Source: CAZDSS01 sp964508185
Lineage (GTDB): Bacteria > Pseudomonadota > Alphaproteobacteria > Sphingomonadales > Govanellaceae
Assembly: GCA_964508185.1 (NCBI GenBank)
Contig: CAZDSS010000013.1
Coordinates: forward strand, 1-40,229
Direction of reading: 5' to 3'
DNA: 40,229 nt
Both the position numbers and the translations under genes were made by a program. Under the pieces are notes generated by a model that did no database searches, had not been told where the DNA came from, and worked only from the letters and a program-made list of their open reading frames with translations. Positions 26,631 to 33,136 of this stretch are shown one piece after another. Position 1 is the first letter of the stretch. The number at the start of each line of letters is the position of its first letter.

Positions 26631-27308
26631 ATGATGGTGAGAATACCCCTCATGACCAAGGATCAGGTGGCCCTGATCCGCAAGCGGCTGGATGCGGCCC
26701 AGTGGGTGGACGGCCGGGTCACGGCCGGCGAGCAATCGGCCAGGGTCAAGCGGAACCTGCAGCTGCCCCAGGACAGTCGCGACGCGCGGGAGATCGGCGA
26801 CATGATCCTGGACGCGCTTTCCCTGAGCCCCCTCTTCATCTCCGCCGCCCTGCCGCTCAAGGTCTTCCCGCCCCTGTTCAACCGCTATGAAGGCGGCGGC
26901 AATTTCGGCAACCATGTGGACAACGCCATCCGCCATATCCCGGGGACGCCCCACAGGATCCGCACCGACCTGTCGGCAACCCTCTTCTTCTCCGAGCCCG
27001 ATGAATATGACGGCGGCGAGCTCATCATCGAGGACAGTTTCGGCAGCCACTCGGTGAGGCTCCCAGCGGGCGAGATGGTGCTCTATCCGTCCTCGAGCCT
27101 TCATCGGGTGACGCCCGTCACCCGGGGGGCGCGGGTCGCCTCCTTCTTCTGGCTGCAGAGCATGGTGCGCGAGGACGACCGGCGGCGCATCCTGTTCGAG
27201 CTCGACCAGTCCATCCAGAAGCTCGGAACCGACGTGCCGGACCATCCGTCGGTGGTGGAGCTCACCCACGTCTATCACAATCTCCTTCGCACCTGGGCGG
27301 ATACCTGA
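26631..27308 (+). CDS. piuC: PiuC/YbiX-type Fe(II)/2-oxoglutarate-dependent oxygenase (PKHD family)
   Basis: A 225-residue dioxygenase. The iron ligands are His95-x-Asp97 (NHVDNA) and His158 (SLHRV), and Arg168 would hold 2-oxoglutarate. The segments FNRYEGGGNFGNHVD and YDGGELIIED are typical of the family. PiuC/YbiX genes usually sit beside Fiu/PiuA-type siderophore receptors, as here; their substrate is not known, but processing of an imported siderophore or ligand is suspected. ATG 26631 (or 26634) follows GGAG by about 10 bp. It converges on apbE, 6 bp away. Confidence 0.92.
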   Translation: MMVRIPLMTKDQVALIRKRLDAAQWVDGRVTAGEQSARVKRNLQLPQDSRDAREIGDMILDALSLSPLFISAALPLKVFPPLFNRYEGGGNFGNHVDNAIRHIPGTPHRIRTDLSATLFFSEPDEYDGGELIIEDSFGSHSVRLPAGEMVLYPSSSLHRVTPVTRGARVASFFWLQSMVREDDRRRILFELDQSIQKLGTDVPDHPSVVELTHVYHNLLRTWADT

Positions 27309-27314
27309 CGGGGG

Positions 27315-28331
27315 TCAGAGCAGGGCATTGAGCGCGGGCGTCAGACGCTCCTCGAGCCCCTGTTCCCACCGCAGCACGAAGCGCGCGGCCAGATTGTTGC
27401 GGACAGCGAAGGCGAAGGCTTCGTCCGGCGCCATGATCATGAGGGCCGTCGAGAGCGCGTCCGCGCACATGCATCGGGGATGAAGCACGGTGACCGCCGC
27501 CGCATGGGCGACGGGATAGCCCGCGCGCGGATCGATGGCGTGACAGTAGCGCCGCCCGGCGTCCTCGAAATAGCGCAGACCGTCGCCCGATGTGGCGACG
27601 CTGAGCCCGTGGAGGGCGATCACCAGTTCGGGAAGCTCCGGCGCATCGGCAACGGGATCGAGCGCCACCCACCAGGGCTGGCCGTCGGGCTTGACGCCCC
27701 GGCCGCGCAATTCGCCGCCCACTTCCACGAGATAGTTTTCGATCCCCGCATCCTCCAGCACCGCAGCCGCCTGATCGACGCCGAAGCCCTTGGCGACGGC
27801 CGACAGATCCAGATACAGCCCGCCGGGCTGTAGAAGGGCCGGAGGGTTGGACGCAAGGCGCAGGCGCCGCCAGCCGACGCGGGCGCGGGCTGCGGCGATG
27901 GCCGCCTCGTCGGGCGCGCGATCGCGCCGCGGCCCCGGCCCGAAGCCCCAGAGATTGACGAGCGGCCCCACCGTCGGATCATAGGCGCCGCCGCTTGCCA
28001 CGGCGACTTGAAGCGCATAGCGGACGACCTCGTGAAGACCGGGCGGCAGGGGCACCCATTCCCCCGCCGCCGCGCTGTTGAAGCGGCTGAGGGCGGATCC
28101 AGGATCGAAAGTGCTCATTTCCGCGACCACCGCATCGAGCGCCGCCTGAATGCGTGCGGCGACGGCGTCCGGATCACCGAGCGTCCCCGTCCCGACCATG
28201 GCCGCAGACCAGCTCGTCCCCATGGTGAGCCCCCGCAGACGGTGAACGGGCGCGCCCGCAGGAAGCCTCGGCACCGCGTCAAGGGGTGGCACGGCGACCC
28301 GGCGGGCCGCCCTGGCCGACGGCGTCGTCAC
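27315..28331 (-). CDS. apbE: FAD:protein FMN transferase ApbE
   Basis: A 338-residue enzyme that transfers FMN from FAD onto Ser/Thr of target proteins. Family motifs: MGTSW (37-41), TFDPGSALSRFN, YDPTVGPLVNLWGFG, LDLSAVAKGFGVD, HAIDPRAGYP and CADALSTALMIM; the Asp and Thr of the last motif bind Mg2+. Most ApbE proteins carry a lipoprotein or Sec signal, but this N-terminus is Arg/Ala/Pro-rich with no hydrophobic core. The GTG start overlaps the stop of the DUF4198 gene. It is the last gene of the PepSY-DUF2271-DUF4198-ApbE operon, and the DUF2271 protein is the likely target. Confidence 0.92.
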   Translation of the reverse strand: MTTPSARAARRVAVPPLDAVPRLPAGAPVHRLRGLTMGTSWSAAMVGTGTLGDPDAVAARIQAALDAVVAEMSTFDPGSALSRFNSAAAGEWVPLPPGLHEVVRYALQVAVASGGAYDPTVGPLVNLWGFGPGPRRDRAPDEAAIAAARARVGWRRLRLASNPPALLQPGGLYLDLSAVAKGFGVDQAAAVLEDAGIENYLVEVGGELRGRGVKPDGQPWWVALDPVADAPELPELVIALHGLSVATSGDGLRYFEDAGRRYCHAIDPRAGYPVAHAAAVTVLHPRCMCADALSTALMIMAPDEAFAFAVRNNLAARFVLRWEQGLEERLTPALNALL

Positions 28332-29155
28332 TGGGGCAGGACTTCGAGGGTCACCACATAGCTCGCCCGCCGCTCATGGGCCTGGGGCAGGCGCGGCTTG
28401 TCGTCCTGATATTCGGCGGAAAGCCAGTAGCGCCCCGCCTCCGGCCAGGTGACGGAGAAGCGGCCGTCGGCATCGGTCCGGATCTTGATTTCGTCCAGGC
28501 TGTCGCGATAGCGGATGCCGTCGCGGATCACCTCCACGTCCACATTCGCGGCGGGCGCGCCGTCGATGAGCAGGCGGAAGGTCGCGGTCTCTTCCGCATA
28601 GAGATCGTTGGGGTGGGTGATCGGCTCAAGCTCCAGGCCCTCGCCCGTGGGCCGCAGATTGTCGATCGTGGGCTTGCCCGCGGTGACATAGGTTTCGACC
28701 CGATTCACGGCGTGGGTCACCACCAGATCCCTGGCGCCCGCGGGCACCTCCCGGGACAGGGCTTCGACGGGGCCGCGCCAGCGCTTCGGCTCACCGTTCT
28801 CCATCCAGCGGGCGAAGACCCCGCCCATGACGCTCGCGATGCGGTAGGTGCCCTGCCGGGTGAGCTGCAGATCCATCACGCTCCGCAAGCGGCCGGTGCT
28901 GACGTTTTCCGGCTTCACCTCCGATCCGTCGGGCGCGGTGACGCGCACGCGCTCCACCGGCATGGGTCGATGCTCGAAGAAGAAGATGTCGTTGGAGATC
29001 GCAAGATCCACCGTGACCCAGGGATTCTCGGCGGAGAAGACGGTGCCCGCGGGAAGGATCCAGGCGCGATGGGCCTCGGCCGAAAGCGGCGCGATCACGG
29101 CGAAGGCTGCGATCGCCCCCCATTTGATGATGGTCTTCAAGGAACGTCTCCTCAT
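28328..29155 (-). CDS. DUF4198 periplasmic protein
   Basis: A 275-residue exported protein. Residues 1 to about 27 form a signal peptide ending SAEA, followed by HRAWILPAGTVFS, the typical N-terminus of DUF4198, and an Ig-like beta region toward the end (TDADGRFSVTWPEAGRYWLS). DUF4198 proteins are often found with TonB receptors and metal-uptake genes; their function is not settled, with ligand or metal binding in the periplasm likely. ATG 29155 has a poor ribosome-binding site; TTG 29140 gives MKTIIKWGAI and has GAGGAG 7 bp upstream, so it may be the true start. It lies 4 bp after the DUF2271 gene. Confidence 0.85.
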   Translation of the reverse strand: MRRRSLKTIIKWGAIAAFAVIAPLSAEAHRAWILPAGTVFSAENPWVTVDLAISNDIFFFEHRPMPVERVRVTAPDGSEVKPENVSTGRLRSVMDLQLTRQGTYRIASVMGGVFARWMENGEPKRWRGPVEALSREVPAGARDLVVTHAVNRVETYVTAGKPTIDNLRPTGEGLELEPITHPNDLYAEETATFRLLIDGAPAANVDVEVIRDGIRYRDSLDEIKIRTDADGRFSVTWPEAGRYWLSAEYQDDKPRLPQAHERRASYVVTLEVLPQ

Positions 29156-29159
29156 CCGG

Positions 29160-29687
29160 TCAGGGTTCGACTTCAAGCGTCACGGCGCCCAGCTCGCGGC
29201 TCCCCGCGGCGCTCGCGGCGACCGCTTCCTGCGGCGGCCAGTGCAGCGGGATCTGGATCATTTCGCGGCCCCCCACCTCGCGCGCCGCTTCCACCACCAG
29301 GCGGTATTCACCGGGCTCGAGCGCGGAAAGCTGCGGCGAATCTTGCCTGAAGCTCAGCCGGTGCTGTCCGACGGGCCGGGTCGGGCCGCTGACCCCGTCG
29401 ATCGGCAGGTCCAGTTCCCGGCCGCTCCGCCGCCACCACTGGCGAAGATCCTTGAGCCAGGTCTCGCCCTCGCGGTTCGGCTTCTTCACGTCGTACCAGA
29501 CGGCGAGATTGGCGATCTCCGTGCGGTCCGCGTTCTCGAGCCAGACGGCGACATAAGGCCGGTGATATTCGGCGACGTCGAGCTGCGGAATCTCGATCGA
29601 AACCTCAAGCTCCGCCGCCTCGGCGGCGTCGGCGCCCCAGGGTACGGCGGCGCCCGTGAGCAGGATCATGGGAAGCAGGGCACGCAT
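29160..29687 (-). CDS. DUF2271 periplasmic protein, likely flavinylated
   Basis: A 175-residue exported protein with a signal peptide (1 to about 23). The DUF2271 core is visible: YVAVWLENADRTEIANLAVW (45-64), ETWLKDLRQWWRRSG (75-89) and DGVSGPTRPVGQH (97-109). The last is the ApbE flavinylation motif, normally D-x-x-S/T-G-A-T; here Ala is replaced by Pro, and Thr103 would carry FMN. Known: DUF2271 was identified as an ApbE-flavinylated domain in genome surveys. Inferred: it passes electrons in the periplasm between the PepSY membrane protein and a ferric substrate. Confidence 0.85.
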   Translation of the reverse strand: MRALLPMILLTGAAVPWGADAAEAAELEVSIEIPQLDVAEYHRPYVAVWLENADRTEIANLAVWYDVKKPNREGETWLKDLRQWWRRSGRELDLPIDGVSGPTRPVGQHRLSFRQDSPQLSALEPGEYRLVVEAAREVGGREMIQIPLHWPPQEAVAASAAGSRELGAVTLEVEP

Positions 29688-29694
29688 GATTTAC

Positions 29695-30333
29695 TTATCC
29701 ATGAATGAAGAAGACGGCGAGGAGGAAGGGGACGATGAAGCCGAGCCCAACGAGCGGCCATGTGCCCGGCCGCCGTTCCGCATGGAGCTGCAGCAGGAAG
29801 AGGCCGGTCACGGAAAAGACGATGCAGGCGAGGGCGAAGACGTCGATGAACCAGCGCCAGGCGGCGCCGGTATCGCGCCCCTTGTGAAGATCGTTCAGAT
29901 AGGCGATCCAGCCGCGGTCCCGCCGCTCGTATTCCACCGCCCCCGTCTTGCGGTCGATGGCAAGCCAGGCGTCCGATCCCGGCCCGGCGAGGGACAGATA
30001 GATCTCGTCCTCCGACCATTCGGCGGTCCGCGCGCCCGTCTTCACGCCCACCGCCCGGGCAAGCCAGCGACGCACGTCTTCGGGCAGGGGCGCGTCATCG
30101 GCCCCGACGGCGTCCAGCAATTCAAGAAGATCCGGTGGCATTTCGGCCGCGATGCGTTCGACGCCGGCTTCGAACCGGATTTGGGCGGCGTGGTTCAGGG
30201 TGATGCCGGTGACCGAAAACAGGATCATGCCCACGAGCGAGATCGCCGCGCTGACCCAGTGCCATTGGTGCAACTGCTTGAGCCAGAAGGCCCTTCGCCG
30301 CTTGTCTCTGCCCCTGTCGTCCCCGATCGCCAC
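29695..30333 (-). CDS. PepSY-associated membrane protein (putative haem-bearing ferric reductase component)
   Basis: A 212-residue inner-membrane protein. It has WLKQLHQWHW (17-26) at the start of the first membrane helix, TGITLNH (42-48), a periplasmic PepSY-like segment (about 50-155) containing LNDLHKGR (146-153), and two further helices (about 160-183 and 193-211). His22, His25, His48, His150 and His184 are candidate haem or metal ligands. Relatives such as FoxB reduce ferric siderophores at the inner membrane. The start is GTG 30333, with GAGGGGA about 8 bp upstream. It is the first gene of the operon, behind a Fur-type site. Confidence 0.87.
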   Translation of the reverse strand: MAIGDDRGRDKRRRAFWLKQLHQWHWVSAAISLVGMILFSVTGITLNHAAQIRFEAGVERIAAEMPPDLLELLDAVGADDAPLPEDVRRWLARAVGVKTGARTAEWSEDEIYLSLAGPGSDAWLAIDRKTGAVEYERRDRGWIAYLNDLHKGRDTGAAWRWFIDVFALACIVFSVTGLFLLQLHAERRPGTWPLVGLGFIVPFLLAVFFIHG

Positions 30334-30361
30334 GCGCCCGTCCCCTCGTCGAACCGGGGCG

Positions 30362-30390
30362 AATTAATCACGACTGATAATCAGTTGCAA
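30362..30390 (-). promoter_or_regulatory. Fur-type palindrome inside the promoter of the PepSY-ApbE operon
   Basis: On the minus strand, TTGCAA (30390-30385) and TTAATT (30367-30362) are 17 bp apart. The spacer contains the perfect palindrome ACTGATAATCAGT (30373-30385), whose core TGATAATCA is the centre of the Fur consensus; the flanks match less well. A repressor bound here would cover the polymerase site. Confidence 0.6.
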
Positions 30391-30472
30391 TTACTTTTGA
30401 TGCATCGGCTGGGGAGTCGACAGGGACGAGGAAGGTCCAGGGGGAGGAATGGGGCAGATGTGTTGAATGCAC

Positions 30473-30510
30473 AAAAAGCAACCGCGGGGCAAGACCTGCC
30501 CCGCAGTTGC
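30473..30510 (-). terminator. Intrinsic terminator of the PEP-CTERM gene
   Basis: A 13-bp stem (30478-30490 with 30498-30510, one G-U pair) with a seven-base loop is followed on the minus strand by five T residues. It lies 36 bp beyond the stop of the gene at 30546-31235 and separates it from the PepSY operon. Confidence 0.9.
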
Positions 30511-30545
30511 GATCCGTCGATCCTGCGTGGGGGCGTCGCCTCGGG

Positions 30546-31235
30546 TCAGCGGCCGGCGCGGCGCCGCCGGGCGAGACCCAGGCCGGCAAGTCCCAGAAGC
30601 GCCAGCCCGAATGTCGCGGGGGCGGGAACGTCCACCGGCTGCTGCGCCCTGTCCCAGGTCACCGTCAACCGCAGCCCCGCGCGGTCAACGTCATATGTAT
30701 AACCCGCATAGGTCCAGAGATAGAGCGAGCTGTTGCCCCACAGATGCAGGTTCAGCCAGTCCGTTTCCGCATCGAGCGCGGCGGTGAGCAAGGACGTGAT
30801 GTCGATCGCGTTCGCGCCAAGGCTCACCGCGCCGGTGGCCGTGCCGAAATTCTCCGCAGGCGCATCCCACTGGAAGCCGAGGCTGCCGTTGCCCGCATAG
30901 CCCGTGATCACCACCTCGCTCTCACCGTTATCACCTTCGAGAAGATTGAAGGACAGCACGGCGGACGTGATCTGCGCCCCCATGAGGTCGCCGATCTGGA
31001 CCTGGGCGTTGGTGCGGGAGCTTTCCCGCCACTCGAGGCCGAGCAAGGCCCCGAATTCGTCGCTGTACATGCCGACGAAGCCGTTGCCCGTGAAGGTGAG
31101 GCTGGTATCGGTGGTTGAATAGCTGTCGCCCCAGTTGCCGATGAACGGCAGCTCGTAAACCGTGACCGCAGCCTGCGCGCTGCCCGACGCGAGGCTCGCG
31201 GCCAAGACAAATCCCGCCGTCATCCGACCGATCAT
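30546..31235 (-). CDS. PEP-CTERM sorting-domain protein
   Basis: A 229-residue exported protein. The signal peptide is about 1-22 (ends GSAQA). The body is Asn/Gly/Thr/Ser-rich with a beta-strand rhythm, includes SLTFTGNGFVGMYSDEFGAL and LNLHLWGNSSLYLW, and resembles surface or matrix proteins with no enzyme motif. The C-terminus is a textbook exosortase signal: VPAPA (203-207), the hydrophobic helix TFGLALLGLAGLGLA and RRRRAGR. ATG 31235 has AGGGGG upstream. A strong terminator follows. The exosortase that would process it is not in the window. Confidence 0.85.
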   Translation of the reverse strand: MIGRMTAGFVLAASLASGSAQAAVTVYELPFIGNWGDSYSTTDTSLTFTGNGFVGMYSDEFGALLGLEWRESSRTNAQVQIGDLMGAQITSAVLSFNLLEGDNGESEVVITGYAGNGSLGFQWDAPAENFGTATGAVSLGANAIDITSLLTAALDAETDWLNLHLWGNSSLYLWTYAGYTYDVDRAGLRLTVTWDRAQQPVDVPAPATFGLALLGLAGLGLARRRRAGR

Positions 31236-31361
31236 GCTGGAATCCCCCTGCTGGAATGCGAATTCTTATGACGGCGCGAAGATGCAGGTTGCGTGCCACA
31301 GATGGCATCCGCCGCATGTGAATCCAGTGGTGCGGGCAATCGATGAAGAAAAGGGGAGGGA

Positions 31362-31437
31362 TGGTGCCGCCTGCGTGACTCGAACACGCGACCCTCGCAT
31401 TACGAATGCGATGCTCTACCAACTGAGCTAAGGCGGC
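31362..31437 (-). tRNA. tRNA-Thr (anticodon CGT)
   Basis: A 76-nt cloverleaf with the CCA end encoded. The acceptor stem GCCGCCT pairs with AGGCGGC, the D arm is GCTC/GAGC, the anticodon stem TCGCA/TGCGA, and the anticodon CGT lies at 31404-31402. It reads ACG. It is upstream of the PEP-CTERM gene on the same strand and downstream of its own promoter. Confidence 0.96.
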
Positions 31438-31801
31438 CCGCCGGGTGAATCGGCTTTCGAGCGGGGCGCACAATACGCGTTTCGCGCAGCCATTGCAAGG
31501 GCCAGTGCGCCGCCGCCCGGGGGGCGGCGCGAAGGGGTCCGCTATCTCTTACGCCCGTGCCGGCATGGCCGGTGACGACCACCTGCTGGATGCCGCCCGT
31601 CGCGCCGTGAAGGCGGGAGCGTAAATCATACCGACAGTTGCGCGGCCATCACGCCGCCCCGCGGCGGCGCGCAGCCCGCCAAGCGCCGCTCGCGACCGAA
31701 TGCCCTATCTAGGATTGTCCGGCGTCCGGGATATTATCGCCTTACGAGGATCAACTGTAAACTCTTCCGTCACCGCGCGCCGGGCTGCGAAGCGTTCGCC
31801 C
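31438..31801. other. Intergenic region between tRNA-Thr and hemY
   Basis: 364 bp without a convincing gene. It contains the tRNA-Thr promoter at its left end. A 19-codon frame (ATG 31565 to TAA 31624, reading MAGDDHLLDAARRAVKAGA) is open without a good ribosome-binding site. It could be a small protein, a remnant of a lost gene or chance. I see no terminator for hemY here. Confidence 0.5.
31470..31498 (-). promoter_or_regulatory. Promoter of tRNA-Thr
   Basis: On the minus strand, TTGCAA (31498-31493) and TATTGT (31475-31470) are 17 bp apart. Initiation would fall near 31463, about 26 bp before the mature tRNA. It closely resembles the tRNA-Ala promoter in this window. Confidence 0.6.
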
Positions 31802-33133
31802 TCAGGCGAGCAGACTGAATTCCTGCGGCCTGAGCGCGGTTGGCGAGATGCCGCCCGCCGGACGCCAGTCGAAGCTTCCGACGGCGTCGCAGGAGGTGCA
31901 GCGCGGCGCCCAGTGGCGGCGGCCGGCGCCGCAGGATTCGCAGACCCAGTGGGGATCGTCGGCGACCGACTGTGCCCGGGCGCGCCAGCCAGCGGCGGCG
32001 TCACTGTCCCCCGACTGCGCCTCTTCGAGCTGTGCCAGCAGTTCGAAGGCGCGCGCGCTGCCGGCTTTGCCCGCAGCCTCCAGGTCGCGCCGCGCCTCGG
32101 CCCAGTATTCGGCGGCAAGCGCCGTCTCGCCGCGGGCGAGCAGGCTTTCGGGATGATCGGGCGCGCCCTGGGTGACCTCAACGACGCGGCGGTGCCGGAC
32201 GCCCGGCGTCTCGTTCTCGAAGCCCGCAAGGGCCGCCTGGATGATGTCGGGATGGGGCCGCGCGGCGAAGGCGTCCTTCAGGATGCCGTCGCGCAGGCCC
32301 GAACGCCCCGCGCCCTGGGCGAGCCGCGCGGCAAGCACGGCCGCGGGCGTGAGTTTCGGGTCGAGCTTCAGGGCTTCCCGCGCGAGATCGAGGGCCTCGT
32401 TGCCGTTGCCGGAAAGATCCGCCTCCACCGCCTCCGCCTGGGCGAGGGCCGCTTCCTGCCGCTCGAAGGCGATTTCCGTCGCCATGCGGCCGCGGCGCAG
32501 ATCGCGCAAGACCCGCCGCGCCTCCGCCCACTGCCCTTCGCGCACCAGAAGCAGGAGCCTCAGGCTCCGCACCCAGTTGCATTCGGGGTCGCGATTTTCC
32601 GCCGCCGCGAGCGCCGCCCGCAGTTCCGCCATGTCATTTCGCTTGAGGGCGCGGGCGGCAAGACCGCGATAGCCCATGACGCCCGCATCCTCGCGCTCCG
32701 CGAGGGCGGTCAGCGCCTCATGGGCCCGCATGTCGTCGCCGCGAAGGCTTGCGGCCTCCGCCCGGAGCATAAGGGTGAGCGGCGTCGCGCCCAGGAACTT
32801 CACCGCCTCCTCGGCGCGGCGGCCGGCCTCGCGCACATGCCCGGCGGCAAGGGCCACCAGGGTCTGGTTGACCGCTTCCATGCCCTTGCGCTGGCGCCGT
32901 TCCCGCCGCCGCTCGGGGGCGAGGGGCGTGTCGCGGAACAGCCACACGACGATGCGAAAGAGGACGAGGAGGACAAGCGCCGCGACCAGCAGGATCGCCA
33001 CCAGCACCACCGCCGAGGTCTCGAGCCGCCAGCCCTCCCATTCGATCACCGCCTGTCCGGGATGATCCGCAAGCCAGGCGGCGGCGACGGCCGCCACGAA
33101 GGCGATGGCCATGACGAGAAGCAAACGCCGCAT
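31802..33133 (-). CDS. hemY: HemY N-terminal/TPR membrane protein with zinc-ribbon-like tail
   Basis: A 443-residue inner-membrane protein. Two membrane helices (about 3-21 and 40-66) form the HemY_N region, followed by TPR-like helical repeats (about 85-380), and a tail with Cys-x2-Cys ... Cys-x2-Cys (WVCESCGAG ... CTSCDAVG) that probably binds zinc or iron. This HemY is the tetratricopeptide protein of haem operons, not protoporphyrinogen oxidase; its role is undefined. It follows mic60 by 3 bp at the end of hemC-hemD-mic60-hemY. The tail resembles the rubredoxin-like end of LapB/YciM. Confidence 0.87.
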   Translation of the reverse strand: MRRLLLVMAIAFVAAVAAAWLADHPGQAVIEWEGWRLETSAVVLVAILLVAALVLLVLFRIVVWLFRDTPLAPERRRERRQRKGMEAVNQTLVALAAGHVREAGRRAEEAVKFLGATPLTLMLRAEAASLRGDDMRAHEALTALAEREDAGVMGYRGLAARALKRNDMAELRAALAAAENRDPECNWVRSLRLLLLVREGQWAEARRVLRDLRRGRMATEIAFERQEAALAQAEAVEADLSGNGNEALDLAREALKLDPKLTPAAVLAARLAQGAGRSGLRDGILKDAFAARPHPDIIQAALAGFENETPGVRHRRVVEVTQGAPDHPESLLARGETALAAEYWAEARRDLEAAGKAGSARAFELLAQLEEAQSGDSDAAAGWRARAQSVADDPHWVCESCGAGRRHWAPRCTSCDAVGSFDWRPAGGISPTALRPQEFSLLA

Positions 33134-33136
33134 GTG

